Origin: Tremella fuciformis
Lineage: Eukaryota > Basidiomycota > Tremellomycetes > Tremellales > Tremellaceae
Length of the DNA stretch: 64,000 bases
NCBI GenBank assembly: GCA_032768795.1
Contig: CP136492.1
Span: 1,922,001-1,986,000 of the forward strand
Direction of reading: 5' to 3'
A program made the position numbers and the translations under genes. This document shows positions 32,101 to 41,356 of the stretch, piece after piece; within the stretch, counting starts at the first letter, position 1, and every line of letters starts with the position of its first letter. The notes below the pieces were generated by a model. That model was not told where the DNA came from. It did not search any database and saw only the letters and a list, made by a program, of their open reading frames with translations.

Positions 32101-34564
32101 CTCAATGGGGTCAGAACAGTCCTTGTTCATTCCGGATTACCTCAGAATCTATGGGCTGAGGCGGCAAATTATATAGCCTACACTCGGAATCGTACACCCT
32201 GTGGTCCAAAGCAGGAAATACCCGAAGACAAGTGGCAAAATCGAAATTGCCAAATTACACACCTTCAACCATTTGGCTGCAAAGCATTTTTCCGAAATCA
32301 TACAGAGAAAAACAAGCTGGCTCCAAGATATCAAGAGGGGATTCTTGTGGGGTATCAAGAGGCCACCAACAATTACCGGATATATTCCAAGGTGACCGGC
32401 AGCATCACAATCAGCCGGGATGTTATTTTTGCAAACACAGAAATCAATTCAGAGCAAATTGAAATTCCGGAATTGGAACTTAAGGGTTTACAGCCTCAAA
32501 TCGAGTCCGATAAATCTGTCCTTTTGCAGGAAGATAGTCTGCAGGAGCCTCTACCGCCACCGACACAGGGAATGCAGGAGGTAGAGCGGTTCTTTCAAAA
32601 TTTGGCAAATGAGCAAAAAGTCGCCAATCAAAATTTACAAATTCCAAATATCATTGAAAGAGATCATCATCGCCAAATTGCTGCAGAACGCCGCGCTTCT
32701 GCTGCACCACCGATACCGCAGCAAGGGGGGCATAATGGCGATAATTCAAGCGACTCAGACTCATCAGATGAGCTGAATTTGCGAGATGATGAGGAATTTG
32801 AGAACGAAATTCAAGCTGCAAATGTTGCCTGTGCTATGCTTGCAACAAATATACCGCAAACATACTTGCAAGCGCGCAATTCTGGCGAGTGGGAGCACTG
32901 GAAATCCAGCATGGATTCTGAGCTTGCCAAAATGGACAAATATCGAGTTTGGGCGGTTGTGGATCGCTCAAATCAAAGAGTCCTCAAAGGAAAATGGGTC
33001 TACACCAGAAAGATCGATGGTGAAACCGGTAAACCTTCAACCTACAAGGCCAGATTTGTTGCCAAGGGCTATTCACAAATTGAAGGTCTCGATTTCAACG
33101 AGTTATTTGCCTCTGTTGCGCACAAGGACACCATCAGAGTCTTCCTGGCCTTGGTCAATCACTTCAACATGGAGTGTGACCAAGTAGACATCATTGCAGC
33201 CTTCCTCAATGGCGATTTGGAAGAGGAAATATATATGGAACCACCAGAAGGCTCCAACATTCCTGCGGGCAAAGTTTTGCGACTCAGAAAATCGCTCTAT
33301 GGTCTCAAGCAGTCTCCTAGATGTTTCAACAAAGCTCTAGATCATTGGCTCCGGTCTCAAGGCCTCAAACCAACCTCTGCAGACCCCTGCCTTTACTACA
33401 AATTCGAAAATGGCAATTTCCTCATGCTCTCAGTTCATGTGGATGATCAGTTGATTGCTTGCAACAACAGAAAGTATTTGGACGCTTTCAAAAGCGCTCT
33501 CAACTCAGAATTTGAGTGTAAGGACTCAGGGCCGGTTTCCTATTTCCTAGGCTTCAATATTCATCGAGATCGGACTCAAAACAAGCTGTTCATGAGTCAA
33601 GAACATTATTTGGAGTCAATTTTGGACCGGTTTGGTATGAGTGACTGCAACCCAGCCAGAACTCCTCTGCCTACCAATTTTCGCCCCATTCCAGCCACAG
33701 ATACCGAGTTTGAGGAGGCAAAGCATTACCCATATGCCCAAGCAGTGGGAGCCATTCTCTATGCCTCAACAATCACAAGACCGGATCTTGCCTTTCCAGC
33801 CTCTCTGCTGTCAAGATATATTTCCAAGTACAACACAGAGCACTGGAAAGCGGCCAAACATCTGCTTCGGTATATCAGAGGCACCACAGACCTTTGTTTG
33901 ACCTTCAACAAAGAGAACTCAAACAGAATTGCTCTGGGCTATGCAGATGCAGACTGGGGAGGCGATCTAGACACCAGGAGATCAACCACAGGCTACATCT
34001 TCAAAGTCTATGGTGGAGTTGTGGCCTGGAAAAGTCGGCGACAAAATACAGTGGCGCTTTCTACCACAGAAGCAGAGCTCATGGCCTCTTCTGAAGCAAC
34101 CAGGCAAGCCATTTGGCTCAGGCAACTTCTCAGTGATCTCCAGCTTGAATTGGAACAGCCATTGCCAATTCTAAACGACAACAATGGAGCAATTGCCTTG
34201 TCAAAGAACCCAGTCAACCATGACAAGTCAAAGCACATTGACATGAGACACAAATTTGTCAGGGAGAAGGTGGAGGACAACACAGTGACCCTATCACATG
34301 TCCCATCAGCTGAGAACATGGCAGATCTCCTCACCAAGGCGCTCCCAGCAGAGGTATTCAACAGGCTGAGGGAGTTACTTGGAGTTCAGCAAAGATCAGA
34401 TTGAGTGGGAGTGTCAGAATTGTGAGCAATACTGATCTGTGCCACACTGCCACACTGCCACATCGCTTTATACCTTTCCTATTACATAAGAAAACTCTTG
34501 TAGCTTCGCTTTTCCTGCTCTGTGAGCAGGGAACTGTCTCTATGCATTTCTTATCCATCCGACA
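29160..34564 (+). mobile_element. Copia C6: complete element, gamma subfamily
   Basis: 5405 bp, with LTRs 29160-29312 and 34412-34564 (153 bp each) and target duplication AGCCT (29155-29159 and 34565-34569). The PBS GGTTATGAGCCTGAATC starts at 29313 and the leader runs to 30357. It is inserted into C4 in the opposite orientation. It appears identical in protein sequence to C9 at 44301-49705. Confidence 0.96.
30358..34404 (+). CDS. gag-pol: Copia C6 Gag-Pol polyprotein
   Basis: 1348 aa in one frame. It has Gag, the knuckle CDYHRIHGHSNAEC, a protease (FIVDSGATHHMC near residue 285), GAG-preintegrase, a DDE integrase (VHIDLWGP, RSDNGGEF, NGRVERLH), an acidic Asp/Ser linker (SSDSDSSDELNLRDDEEFE), RT with HVDD near residue 1027 and RNase H (YADADWGGDLDTRRS). 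The stop at 34402-34404 is 7 nt before the 3' LTR, with a purine-rich GAGTGGGAG between. All catalytic residues I looked for are intact, so it could be autonomous. Confidence 0.96.
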   Translation: MEESEIKIKVVTLKGSDNYPQWESHIATTLMGKGLLACIRTEPISPISAADQLKFDKSFAIIFQSLSETVQAALPATVKDWTSPSPKSLWDELKRQHSASTGARQAALFQSLARAEIIDGEDPMPILAAQQSAHTQLNSSGEIISDKILAFCMTLALPESYATTKQNLWMRQPLSSSEVKSAVQAEYERRKNSDSATALAAMKRPAFKPNRPRDMSKYCDYHRIHGHSNAECHNQQNRIKQTQRIPPKAEIASVSPEIDTDIGTASAFNAVATASAHHAKCDRYEFIVDSGATHHMCNDAQMLSDLKPAQKMQVRFGNSAHLPCNMTGTLYLAGIAFPGCLYIPGLDRNLISVSATPQGLGWRFAAGNATLCQISTGNTFLKAPKRSGLYIYQEASASANIASAADLQDIHERLGHLNISAVMRVIRSGRMGDIEISASDAKSFQCQSCILGKTGRLPSLPSDIRASTPLEIVHIDLWGPARVASANGARYFLTCYDDFTRKAHLYFLKQKSGAFEAIQQYIALVERQLSTKVKTIRSDNGGEFSSNEWKQFIRNHGIQHIQVPPDAHTQNGRVERLHLTILNGVRTVLVHSGLPQNLWAEAANYIAYTRNRTPCGPKQEIPEDKWQNRNCQITHLQPFGCKAFFRNHTEKNKLAPRYQEGILVGYQEATNNYRIYSKVTGSITISRDVIFANTEINSEQIEIPELELKGLQPQIESDKSVLLQEDSLQEPLPPPTQGMQEVERFFQNLANEQKVANQNLQIPNIIERDHHRQIAAERRASAAPPIPQQGGHNGDNSSDSDSSDELNLRDDEEFENEIQAANVACAMLATNIPQTYLQARNSGEWEHWKSSMDSELAKMDKYRVWAVVDRSNQRVLKGKWVYTRKIDGETGKPSTYKARFVAKGYSQIEGLDFNELFASVAHKDTIRVFLALVNHFNMECDQVDIIAAFLNGDLEEEIYMEPPEGSNIPAGKVLRLRKSLYGLKQSPRCFNKALDHWLRSQGLKPTSADPCLYYKFENGNFLMLSVHVDDQLIACNNRKYLDAFKSALNSEFECKDSGPVSYFLGFNIHRDRTQNKLFMSQEHYLESILDRFGMSDCNPARTPLPTNFRPIPATDTEFEEAKHYPYAQAVGAILYASTITRPDLAFPASLLSRYISKYNTEHWKAAKHLLRYIRGTTDLCLTFNKENSNRIALGYADADWGGDLDTRRSTTGYIFKVYGGVVAWKSRRQNTVALSTTEAELMASSEATRQAIWLRQLLSDLQLELEQPLPILNDNNGAIALSKNPVNHDKSKHIDMRHKFVREKVEDNTVTLSHVPSAENMADLLTKALPAEVFNRLRELLGVQQRSD

Positions 34565-34569
34565 AGCCT

Positions 34570-34734
34570 TGTGGAGTTGCAGAGACCGAAATGAGGTTCC
34601 GGTCCAGCCCAGGAATATATAGGCAGCCTGGAAAAGCGATTCCGGCAAGGTAGAGGGTACCGGTCATGTTGCAGGGCAGATGTGCTGAATTGCCAAATCG
34701 GACTTGCATTTTCTGAGCCGGTTTGAGATCCGAC
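34570..34734 (-). pseudogene. Copia C4 Gag-Pol piece 2 (protease region)
   Basis: 165 bp covering the part after the protease active site (KMQVRFGNSAHLPCNMTGTLYLAG to RNLISVSATPQG). It is bounded by the duplicate AGCCT (34565-34569) of C6 and by CCGAC (34730-34734), the target of C8. Confidence 0.87.
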
Positions 34735-34847
34735 TGTCGGAATTGTGAGCAATCCTGATCTGTGCCACACTGCCACACTGCAACATCGCTTCTAGCCCTT
34801 TCCTATTACATAAGGAAACTCTATAGCGTCGCTTTTCCTGCTCTCTG
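34735..34847 (+). repeat. Copia C8 5' LTR, first part
   Basis: 113 bp from TGTCGGAATTGTG to CTGCTCTCTG. The remaining 39 bp of this LTR are at 40266-40304, beyond C7; the sum is 152 bp. CTCTG (34843-34847) is the C7 target. Confidence 0.9.
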
Positions 34848-37800
34848 TGTCGGAATTGTGAGCAATCCTGATCTGTGCCACACTGCCACACTGCAACATC
34901 GCTTCTAGCCCTTTCCTATTACATAAGGAAACTCTATAGCGTCGCTTTTCCTGCTCTCTGAGCAGGGAACATGTCTTATGCACTTCATATCATCCGACAG
35001 GTTATGAGCCTGAATCGCATCCGATTCGCCTGCCGACAAGTGACCCAATAGAGCTCGACGCGCTCTTTCACGAGGTACCCTCGGATTTTCGGTAGCTTCA
35101 GCGGTTCACCCGCAATCGCCTTTGCCAAATACTCGGTTTCCGGCTACCCTCCTCCCTACCTACCATCTCTGTCGCTTCACCTACAAGCGCCAGAAGAACA
35201 CAGCACTTTCTCTACAGTGCGAACACACGTCTTACGGCCCCTGAAGAGTCCAGCACTCACAGAAGGCCGGGATAACGGACGTTCACAACTTCAACAATTT
35301 CTCGCGATCTAGCCACCCGATCGATCTCTCCGTTTTACACAGCACCGTCTGTTGTTGGATCCATCGTCACGGTAAAGCACAGCCCGGCAGCTAGTACCGT
35401 TCCCGAGATATCGATTTATCAATTTCGGCAAACTGCAAATTTGGAGTTGAGTCTTCCAACACCAGGAAATCGATTTCTCGCCCATTACTCCACCGATCCG
35501 CCTGCCGTTCCCACACAACATAGGGGCCACTACAGGCTATATTTCAGCACCGGCAGAGCACAATCGGCCGACTTGTTCTCGAGTAATTCCATCATTCCTG
35601 AAATCGGATTTCCGATTTCTCAACATCATTGCTTCTGCCCTATCGCTGGGCGAAATCGCGGCCTGCTGGGCTTGGCAGGTGAAGGCAAACGTCCTGGCCG
35701 GTCTAGGTTACACCGAGGGAGTTCAAGCAAATCCGGACCTGGCTCTGCAGAAATCAAACCTTGGGCCGATTCCCAGGCTTGGTGGAGCACCCAGGAGGTC
35801 GTACACCGTTCCGGTGGCCGCAGAATCCAGTGAAACCTGGTGGGCAGCCTCTGAGCCTTCTGGCAATTCAAGCTGCTCTCGCTTTCAGCTGAGTCTCTCT
35901 GAGAGTCTCATTCAAACTTTTGCGATTGCAGCTGACACCCGCATATTTAAAATCTCTCCTTTGCACACAATATACTTCGCAACGGCCTCTATCATCCCTA
36001 TCAACAAAACCGAATTTGATCGAGCCGTTCTTGAGAAATAATTTTTTGGAAATGGAGGAGAGCGAAATCAAAATCAAAGTTGTTACTTTGAAAGGCAGCG
36101 ATAATTATCCTCAATGGGAATCGCATATCGCCACCACCCTCATGGGCAAGGGACTGCTTGCCTGCATCAGAACCGAACCGATTTCGCCAATTTCAGCTGC
36201 AGAACAGCTCAAATTCGATAAGGCCTTTTCCATCATCTTTCAGTCGCTCTCTGAGACCGTCCAAGCCGCCCTGCCAGCCTCAGTCAAAGACTGGACATCG
36301 CCCTCACCCAAGGCTCTTTGGGACGAAATTAAGCGGCAGCATTCAGCCTCAACCGGTGCCAGGCAGGCCGCTTTATTCCAATCGCTTGCCAGAGCTTCAA
36401 TTATCGATGGAGAAGATCCAATGCCGGTCCTAGCAGCCCAACAGAGCGCCCACACCCAGCTGAACAGCTCAGGCGAAATTATATCCGATAAAATCCTTGC
36501 ATTCTGCATGACTCTTGCTCTCCCTGAGTCATATGCAACTACAAAGCAGAATCTCTGGATGCGACAGCCTCTCAGCTCTTCAGAGGTCAAATCGGCAGTC
36601 CAGGCTGAATATGAGAGGCGGAAAAATTCCGATTCAGCATCAGCTCTTGCTGCAGCAAGGAGACCGGTTCCATTCAAGCCAAATCGCCCCAGAGATATGT
36701 CAAAATACTGCGATCATCACCGGATTCATGGCCACAGCAATGCAGAATGTCATAATCAACAAAATCGGATCCAGCAGACACAAAGAATTCCACCCAAGGC
36801 CGAAATTGCCTCTGTCAGCCCTGAGACCGATACCGACATTGGGCCAGCATCTGCTTTCAATGCAGTAGCGACCGCATCCGCCTATCATGCAAAATGCGAC
36901 CGCTATGAATTTATTATCGATTCTGGAGCAACACATCACATGTGTAATGATGCTCAAATGCTATCGGATCTGAAACCGGCTCAGAAAATGCAAGTCCGGT
37001 TTGGCAATTCAGCCCATTTGCCTTGCAACATGACCGGTACCCTCTACATTGCCGGAATCGCTTTTCCAGGCTGTCTATATATTCCTGGGCTTGATCGGAA
37101 CCTCATTTCGGTCTCTGCAACTCCACAAGGCCTGGGATGGAAATTTGCGGCCGGAAATGCCCAACTCTGCAGAATGGACACCGGAAATCATCTCCTCACA
37201 GCCCCAAAGCGATCCGGGTTGTATGTATATCAGGAGGCAAGCGCATCAGCCAATATCGCTTCTACAGCTGATATCCAAGACATCCATGAGCGACTTGGCC
37301 ATCTGAACATATCTGCAATCATGAGAGTCATCAGGAGTGGAAGAATGGGCAATATCGAAATTTCAGCTTCAGATGCAAAGTCATTCCAGTGCCAGAGCTG
37401 CATTTTAGGCAAAACCGGCCGACTTCCATCATTACCAAGCGATGTCAGAGCATCTACACCGCTTGAGATTGTCCACATTGATTTATGGGGCCCTGCCAGA
37501 GTACCATCAATTAATGGAGCTCGATATTTCCTCACTTGTTATGATGATTTCACAAGGAAATCGCATTTATATTTCCTCAAACAGAAATCAGGAGCATTTG
37601 AGGCGATTCAGCAATATATCGCTTTAGTTGAAAGGCAATTGTCTACAAAGGTCAAAACAATCAGATCCGACAATGGTGGTGAATTCTCCTCAAATGAGTG
37701 GAAACAATTCATGAGGAATCACGGAATTCAGCATATTCAGGTCCCACCAGATGCGCACACTCAAAATGGGCGAGTTGAAAGATTGCACCTCACAATCCTC

Positions 37801-40260
37801 AATGGAGTGAGAACAGTCCTTGTTCATTCCGGATTGCCTCAGAATCTATGGGCTGAAGCGGCAAATTATATAGCCTACACTCGAAATCGCACACCCTGTG
37901 GGCCAAAGCAGGAAATACCCGAAGACAAGTGGCAAAATCGAAATTGCCAAATTACACACCTTCAACCATTTGGCTGCAAAGCATTTTTCCGAAATCATAC
38001 AGAGAAAAACAAGCTGGCACCAAGATATCAAGAGGGCATCCTTGTGGGGTATCAGGAGGCCACCAACAATTACCGGATATATTCAAAACAGTCCGGCAGC
38101 ATCACCATCAGCCGGGATGTTATCTTTGCAAACACAGAATTCAATTCTGAGCAAATTGAAATTCCGGAATTGGAACCTAAAGGGTCACGGCCTCAAATCG
38201 AGCCCGACAAATCTGTTCTTTTGCAGAATGATGCTTCATACATGCCCCTATCACCTGTAAAAACCGGAATGCCCCAGATTGAACGGTTCTTTCGGAATTT
38301 GGCAAATGAGCAAAAAGTCGTCAATCAAAATTTACAAATTCCAAATATCATTGAAAGAGATCATCATCGCCAAATTGCTGCAGAACGCCGCGCTTCTGCT
38401 GCACCACCGATACCGCAGCAAGGGGGGCATAATGGCGATAATTCAAGCGACTCAGACTCATCAGATGAGCTGAATTTGCGAGATGATGAGGAATTTGAGA
38501 ACGAGATTCAAGATGCAAATGTTGCCTGTGCTATGCTCGCAACAAATATACCTCAAACATATTTGCAAGCGCGCAATTCTGGCGAGTGGGAGCACTGGAA
38601 ATCCAGCATGGATTCTGAGCTTGCCAAAATGGACAAATATCGAGTTTGGGCGGTTGTGGATCGCTCAAATCAAAGAGTCCTCAAAGGAAAATGGGTCTAC
38701 ACCAGAAAGATCGATGGTGAAACCGGTAAACCTTCAACCTACAAGGCCAGATTTGTTGCCAAGGGCTATTCACAAATTGAAGGACTCGATTTCAACGAGT
38801 TATTTGCCTCTGTTGCGCACAAGGACACCATCAGAGTCTTCCTGGCCTTGGTCAATCACTTCAACATGGAGTGTGACCAAGTAGACATCATTGCAGCCTT
38901 CCTCAATGGCGATTTGGAAGAGGAAATATATATGGAACCACCAGAAGGCTCCAACATTCCTGCGGGCAAAGTTTTGCGACTCAGAAAATCGCTTTATGGT
39001 CTCAAGCAGTCTCCTAGATGCTTCAACAAAGCTCTGGACAATTGGCTTCGGTCTCAAGGCCTCAAACCAACCTCTGCAGACCCCTGCCTTTACTACAAAT
39101 TCGAAAATGGCAATTTCCTCATGCTCTCAGTTCATGTGGATGATCAGTTGATTGCTTGCAACAACAGAAAGTATTTGGACGCTTTCAAAATCGCTCTCAA
39201 CTCAGAATTTGAGTGCAAGGACTCAGGGCCGGTTTCCTATTTCCTAGGCTTCAATATTCATCGAGATCGGACACAGAACAAGCTGTTTATGAGTCAAGAA
39301 CATTATTTGGAGTCAATTTTGGACCGGTTTGGTATGAGTGACTGCAACCCAGCCAGAACTCCTCTGCCTGCCAGTTTTCGCCCTGTTCCAGCCACAGATA
39401 CCGAGTTTGAAGAGGCAAAGCATTACCCATATGCCCAAGCAGTGGGAGCCATTCTTTATGCCTCAACAATTACAAGACCGGATCTCGCTTTTCCAGCTTC
39501 TCTGCTATCAAGATACATATCCAAATACAACACAGAGCACTGGAAAGCGGCCAAACATCTACTTCGGTACATCAGAGGCACCACAGACCTTTGTTTGACC
39601 TTCAACAAAGAGAATTCAACCAGAATTGCCCTAGGCTATGCAGATGCAGACTGGGGAGGCGATCTAGACACAAGAAGATCGACTACAGGCTATATCTTCA
39701 AGGTCTATGGTGGAATTGTGGCCTGGAAAAGTCGACGGCAAAATACAGTGGCGCTTTCTACCACAGAAGCAGAGCTCATGGCCTCTTCTGAAGCGACCAG
39801 GCAAGCCATTTGGCTCAGGCAACTTCTCAGTGATCTTCAGCTTGGTCTGGAGGAGCCCCTGCCAATTCTAAACGACAACAATGGAGCAATTGCCTTGTCA
39901 AAGAACCCAGTCAACCATGACAAGTCCAAGCACATTGACATGAGACACAAGTTTGTCAGGGAGAAGGTGGAGGACAACACAGTGACTCTGTCACATGTCC
40001 CATCAGCTGAGAACATGGCGGATCTCCTCACCAAGGCGCTCCCAGCAGAGGTATTCAACAGGTTGAGGGATCTACTTGGAGTTCAGCAAAGATCAGATTG
40101 AGTGGGAGTGTCGGAATTGTGAGCAATCCTGATCTGTGCCACACTGCCACACTGCAACATCGCTTCTAGCCCTTTCCTATTACATAAGGAAACTCTATAG
40201 CGTCGCTTTTCCTGCTCTCTGAGCAGGGAACATGTCTTATGCACTTCATATCATCCGACA
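34848..40260 (+). mobile_element. Copia C7: complete element, delta subfamily
   Basis: 5413 bp, with LTRs 34848-34999 and 40109-40260 (152 bp) and target duplication CTCTG (34843-34847 and 40261-40265). It is inserted inside the 5' LTR of its near-identical sibling C8, in the same orientation. The PBS starts at 35000 and the leader runs to 36051. Confidence 0.95.
36052..40101 (+). CDS. gag-pol: Copia C7 Gag-Pol polyprotein
   Basis: 1349 aa from the family ATG (MEESEIKIK). The frame is open 44 codons further upstream, but the other subfamilies lack that extension, so the internal ATG is preferred. The domain order is as in C6: knuckle CDHHRIHGHSNAEC, protease FIIDSGATHHMC, DDE integrase, linker (SSDSDSSDELNLRDDEEFE), RT with HVDD, RNase H. 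A delta-specific linker segment (QNDASYMPLSPVKTGMPQ) replaces the gamma sequence. No disabling change is seen. Confidence 0.95.
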   Translation: MEESEIKIKVVTLKGSDNYPQWESHIATTLMGKGLLACIRTEPISPISAAEQLKFDKAFSIIFQSLSETVQAALPASVKDWTSPSPKALWDEIKRQHSASTGARQAALFQSLARASIIDGEDPMPVLAAQQSAHTQLNSSGEIISDKILAFCMTLALPESYATTKQNLWMRQPLSSSEVKSAVQAEYERRKNSDSASALAAARRPVPFKPNRPRDMSKYCDHHRIHGHSNAECHNQQNRIQQTQRIPPKAEIASVSPETDTDIGPASAFNAVATASAYHAKCDRYEFIIDSGATHHMCNDAQMLSDLKPAQKMQVRFGNSAHLPCNMTGTLYIAGIAFPGCLYIPGLDRNLISVSATPQGLGWKFAAGNAQLCRMDTGNHLLTAPKRSGLYVYQEASASANIASTADIQDIHERLGHLNISAIMRVIRSGRMGNIEISASDAKSFQCQSCILGKTGRLPSLPSDVRASTPLEIVHIDLWGPARVPSINGARYFLTCYDDFTRKSHLYFLKQKSGAFEAIQQYIALVERQLSTKVKTIRSDNGGEFSSNEWKQFMRNHGIQHIQVPPDAHTQNGRVERLHLTILNGVRTVLVHSGLPQNLWAEAANYIAYTRNRTPCGPKQEIPEDKWQNRNCQITHLQPFGCKAFFRNHTEKNKLAPRYQEGILVGYQEATNNYRIYSKQSGSITISRDVIFANTEFNSEQIEIPELEPKGSRPQIEPDKSVLLQNDASYMPLSPVKTGMPQIERFFRNLANEQKVVNQNLQIPNIIERDHHRQIAAERRASAAPPIPQQGGHNGDNSSDSDSSDELNLRDDEEFENEIQDANVACAMLATNIPQTYLQARNSGEWEHWKSSMDSELAKMDKYRVWAVVDRSNQRVLKGKWVYTRKIDGETGKPSTYKARFVAKGYSQIEGLDFNELFASVAHKDTIRVFLALVNHFNMECDQVDIIAAFLNGDLEEEIYMEPPEGSNIPAGKVLRLRKSLYGLKQSPRCFNKALDNWLRSQGLKPTSADPCLYYKFENGNFLMLSVHVDDQLIACNNRKYLDAFKIALNSEFECKDSGPVSYFLGFNIHRDRTQNKLFMSQEHYLESILDRFGMSDCNPARTPLPASFRPVPATDTEFEEAKHYPYAQAVGAILYASTITRPDLAFPASLLSRYISKYNTEHWKAAKHLLRYIRGTTDLCLTFNKENSTRIALGYADADWGGDLDTRRSTTGYIFKVYGGIVAWKSRRQNTVALSTTEAELMASSEATRQAIWLRQLLSDLQLGLEEPLPILNDNNGAIALSKNPVNHDKSKHIDMRHKFVREKVEDNTVTLSHVPSAENMADLLTKALPAEVFNRLRDLLGVQQRSD

Positions 40261-40265
40261 CTCTG

Positions 40266-40304
40266 AGCAGGGAACATGTCTTATGCACTTCATATCATCC
40301 GACA
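40266..40304 (+). repeat. Copia C8 5' LTR, remainder
   Basis: The last 39 bp of the C8 5' LTR after the C7 target duplicate, ending CATCCGACA. The PBS GGTTATGAGCCTGAATC follows at 40305, then a leader to 41356. Confidence 0.88.
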
Positions 40305-41356
40305 GGTTATGAGCCTGAATCGCATCCGATTCGCCTGCCGACAAGTGACCCAATAGAGCTCGACGCGCTCTTTCACGAGGTACCCTCGGATTTTCGGTAG
40401 CTTCAGCGGTTCACCCGCAATCGCCTTTGCCAAATACTCGGTTTCCGGCTACCCTCCTCCCTACCTACCATCTCTGTCGCTTCACCTACAAGCGCCAGAA
40501 GAACACAGCACTTTCTCTACAGTGCGAACACACGTCTTACGGCCCCTGAAGAGTCCAGCACTCACAGAAGGCCGGGATAACGGACGTTCACAACTTCAAC
40601 AATTTCTCGCGATCTAGCCACCCGATCGATCTCTCCGTTTTACACAGCACCGTCTGTTGTTGGATCCATCGTCACGGTAAAGCACAGCCCGGCAGCTAGT
40701 ACCGTTCCCGAGATATCGATTTATCAATTTCGGCAAACTGCAAATTTGGAGTTGAGTCTTCCAACACCAGGAAATCGATTTCTCGCCCATTACTCCACCG
40801 ATCCGCCTGCCGTTCCCACACAACATAGGGGCCACTACAGGCTATATTTCAGCACCGGCAGAGCACAATCGGCCGACTTGTTCTCGAGTAATTCCATCAT
40901 TCCTGAAATCGGATTTCCGATTTCTCAACATCATTGCTTCTGCCCTATCGCTGGGCGAAATCGCGGCCTGCTGGGCTTGGCAGGTGAAGGCAAACGTCCT
41001 GGCCGGTCTAGGTTACACCGAGGGAGTTCAAGCAAATCCGGACCTGGCTCTGCAGAAATCAAACCTTGGGCCGATTCCCAGGCTTGGTGGAGCACCCAGG
41101 AGGTCGTACACCGTTCCGGTGGCCGCAGAATCCAGTGAAACCTGGTGGGCAGCCTCTGAGCCTTCTGGCAATTCAAGCTGCTCTCGCTTTCAGCTGAGTC
41201 TCTCTGAGAGTCTCATTCAAACTTTTGCGATTGCAGCTGACACCCGGATATTTAAAATCTCTCCTTTGCACACAATATACTTCGCAACGGCCTCTATCAT
41301 CCCTATCAACAAAACCGAATTTGATCGAGCCGTTCTTGAGAAATAATTTTTTGGAA

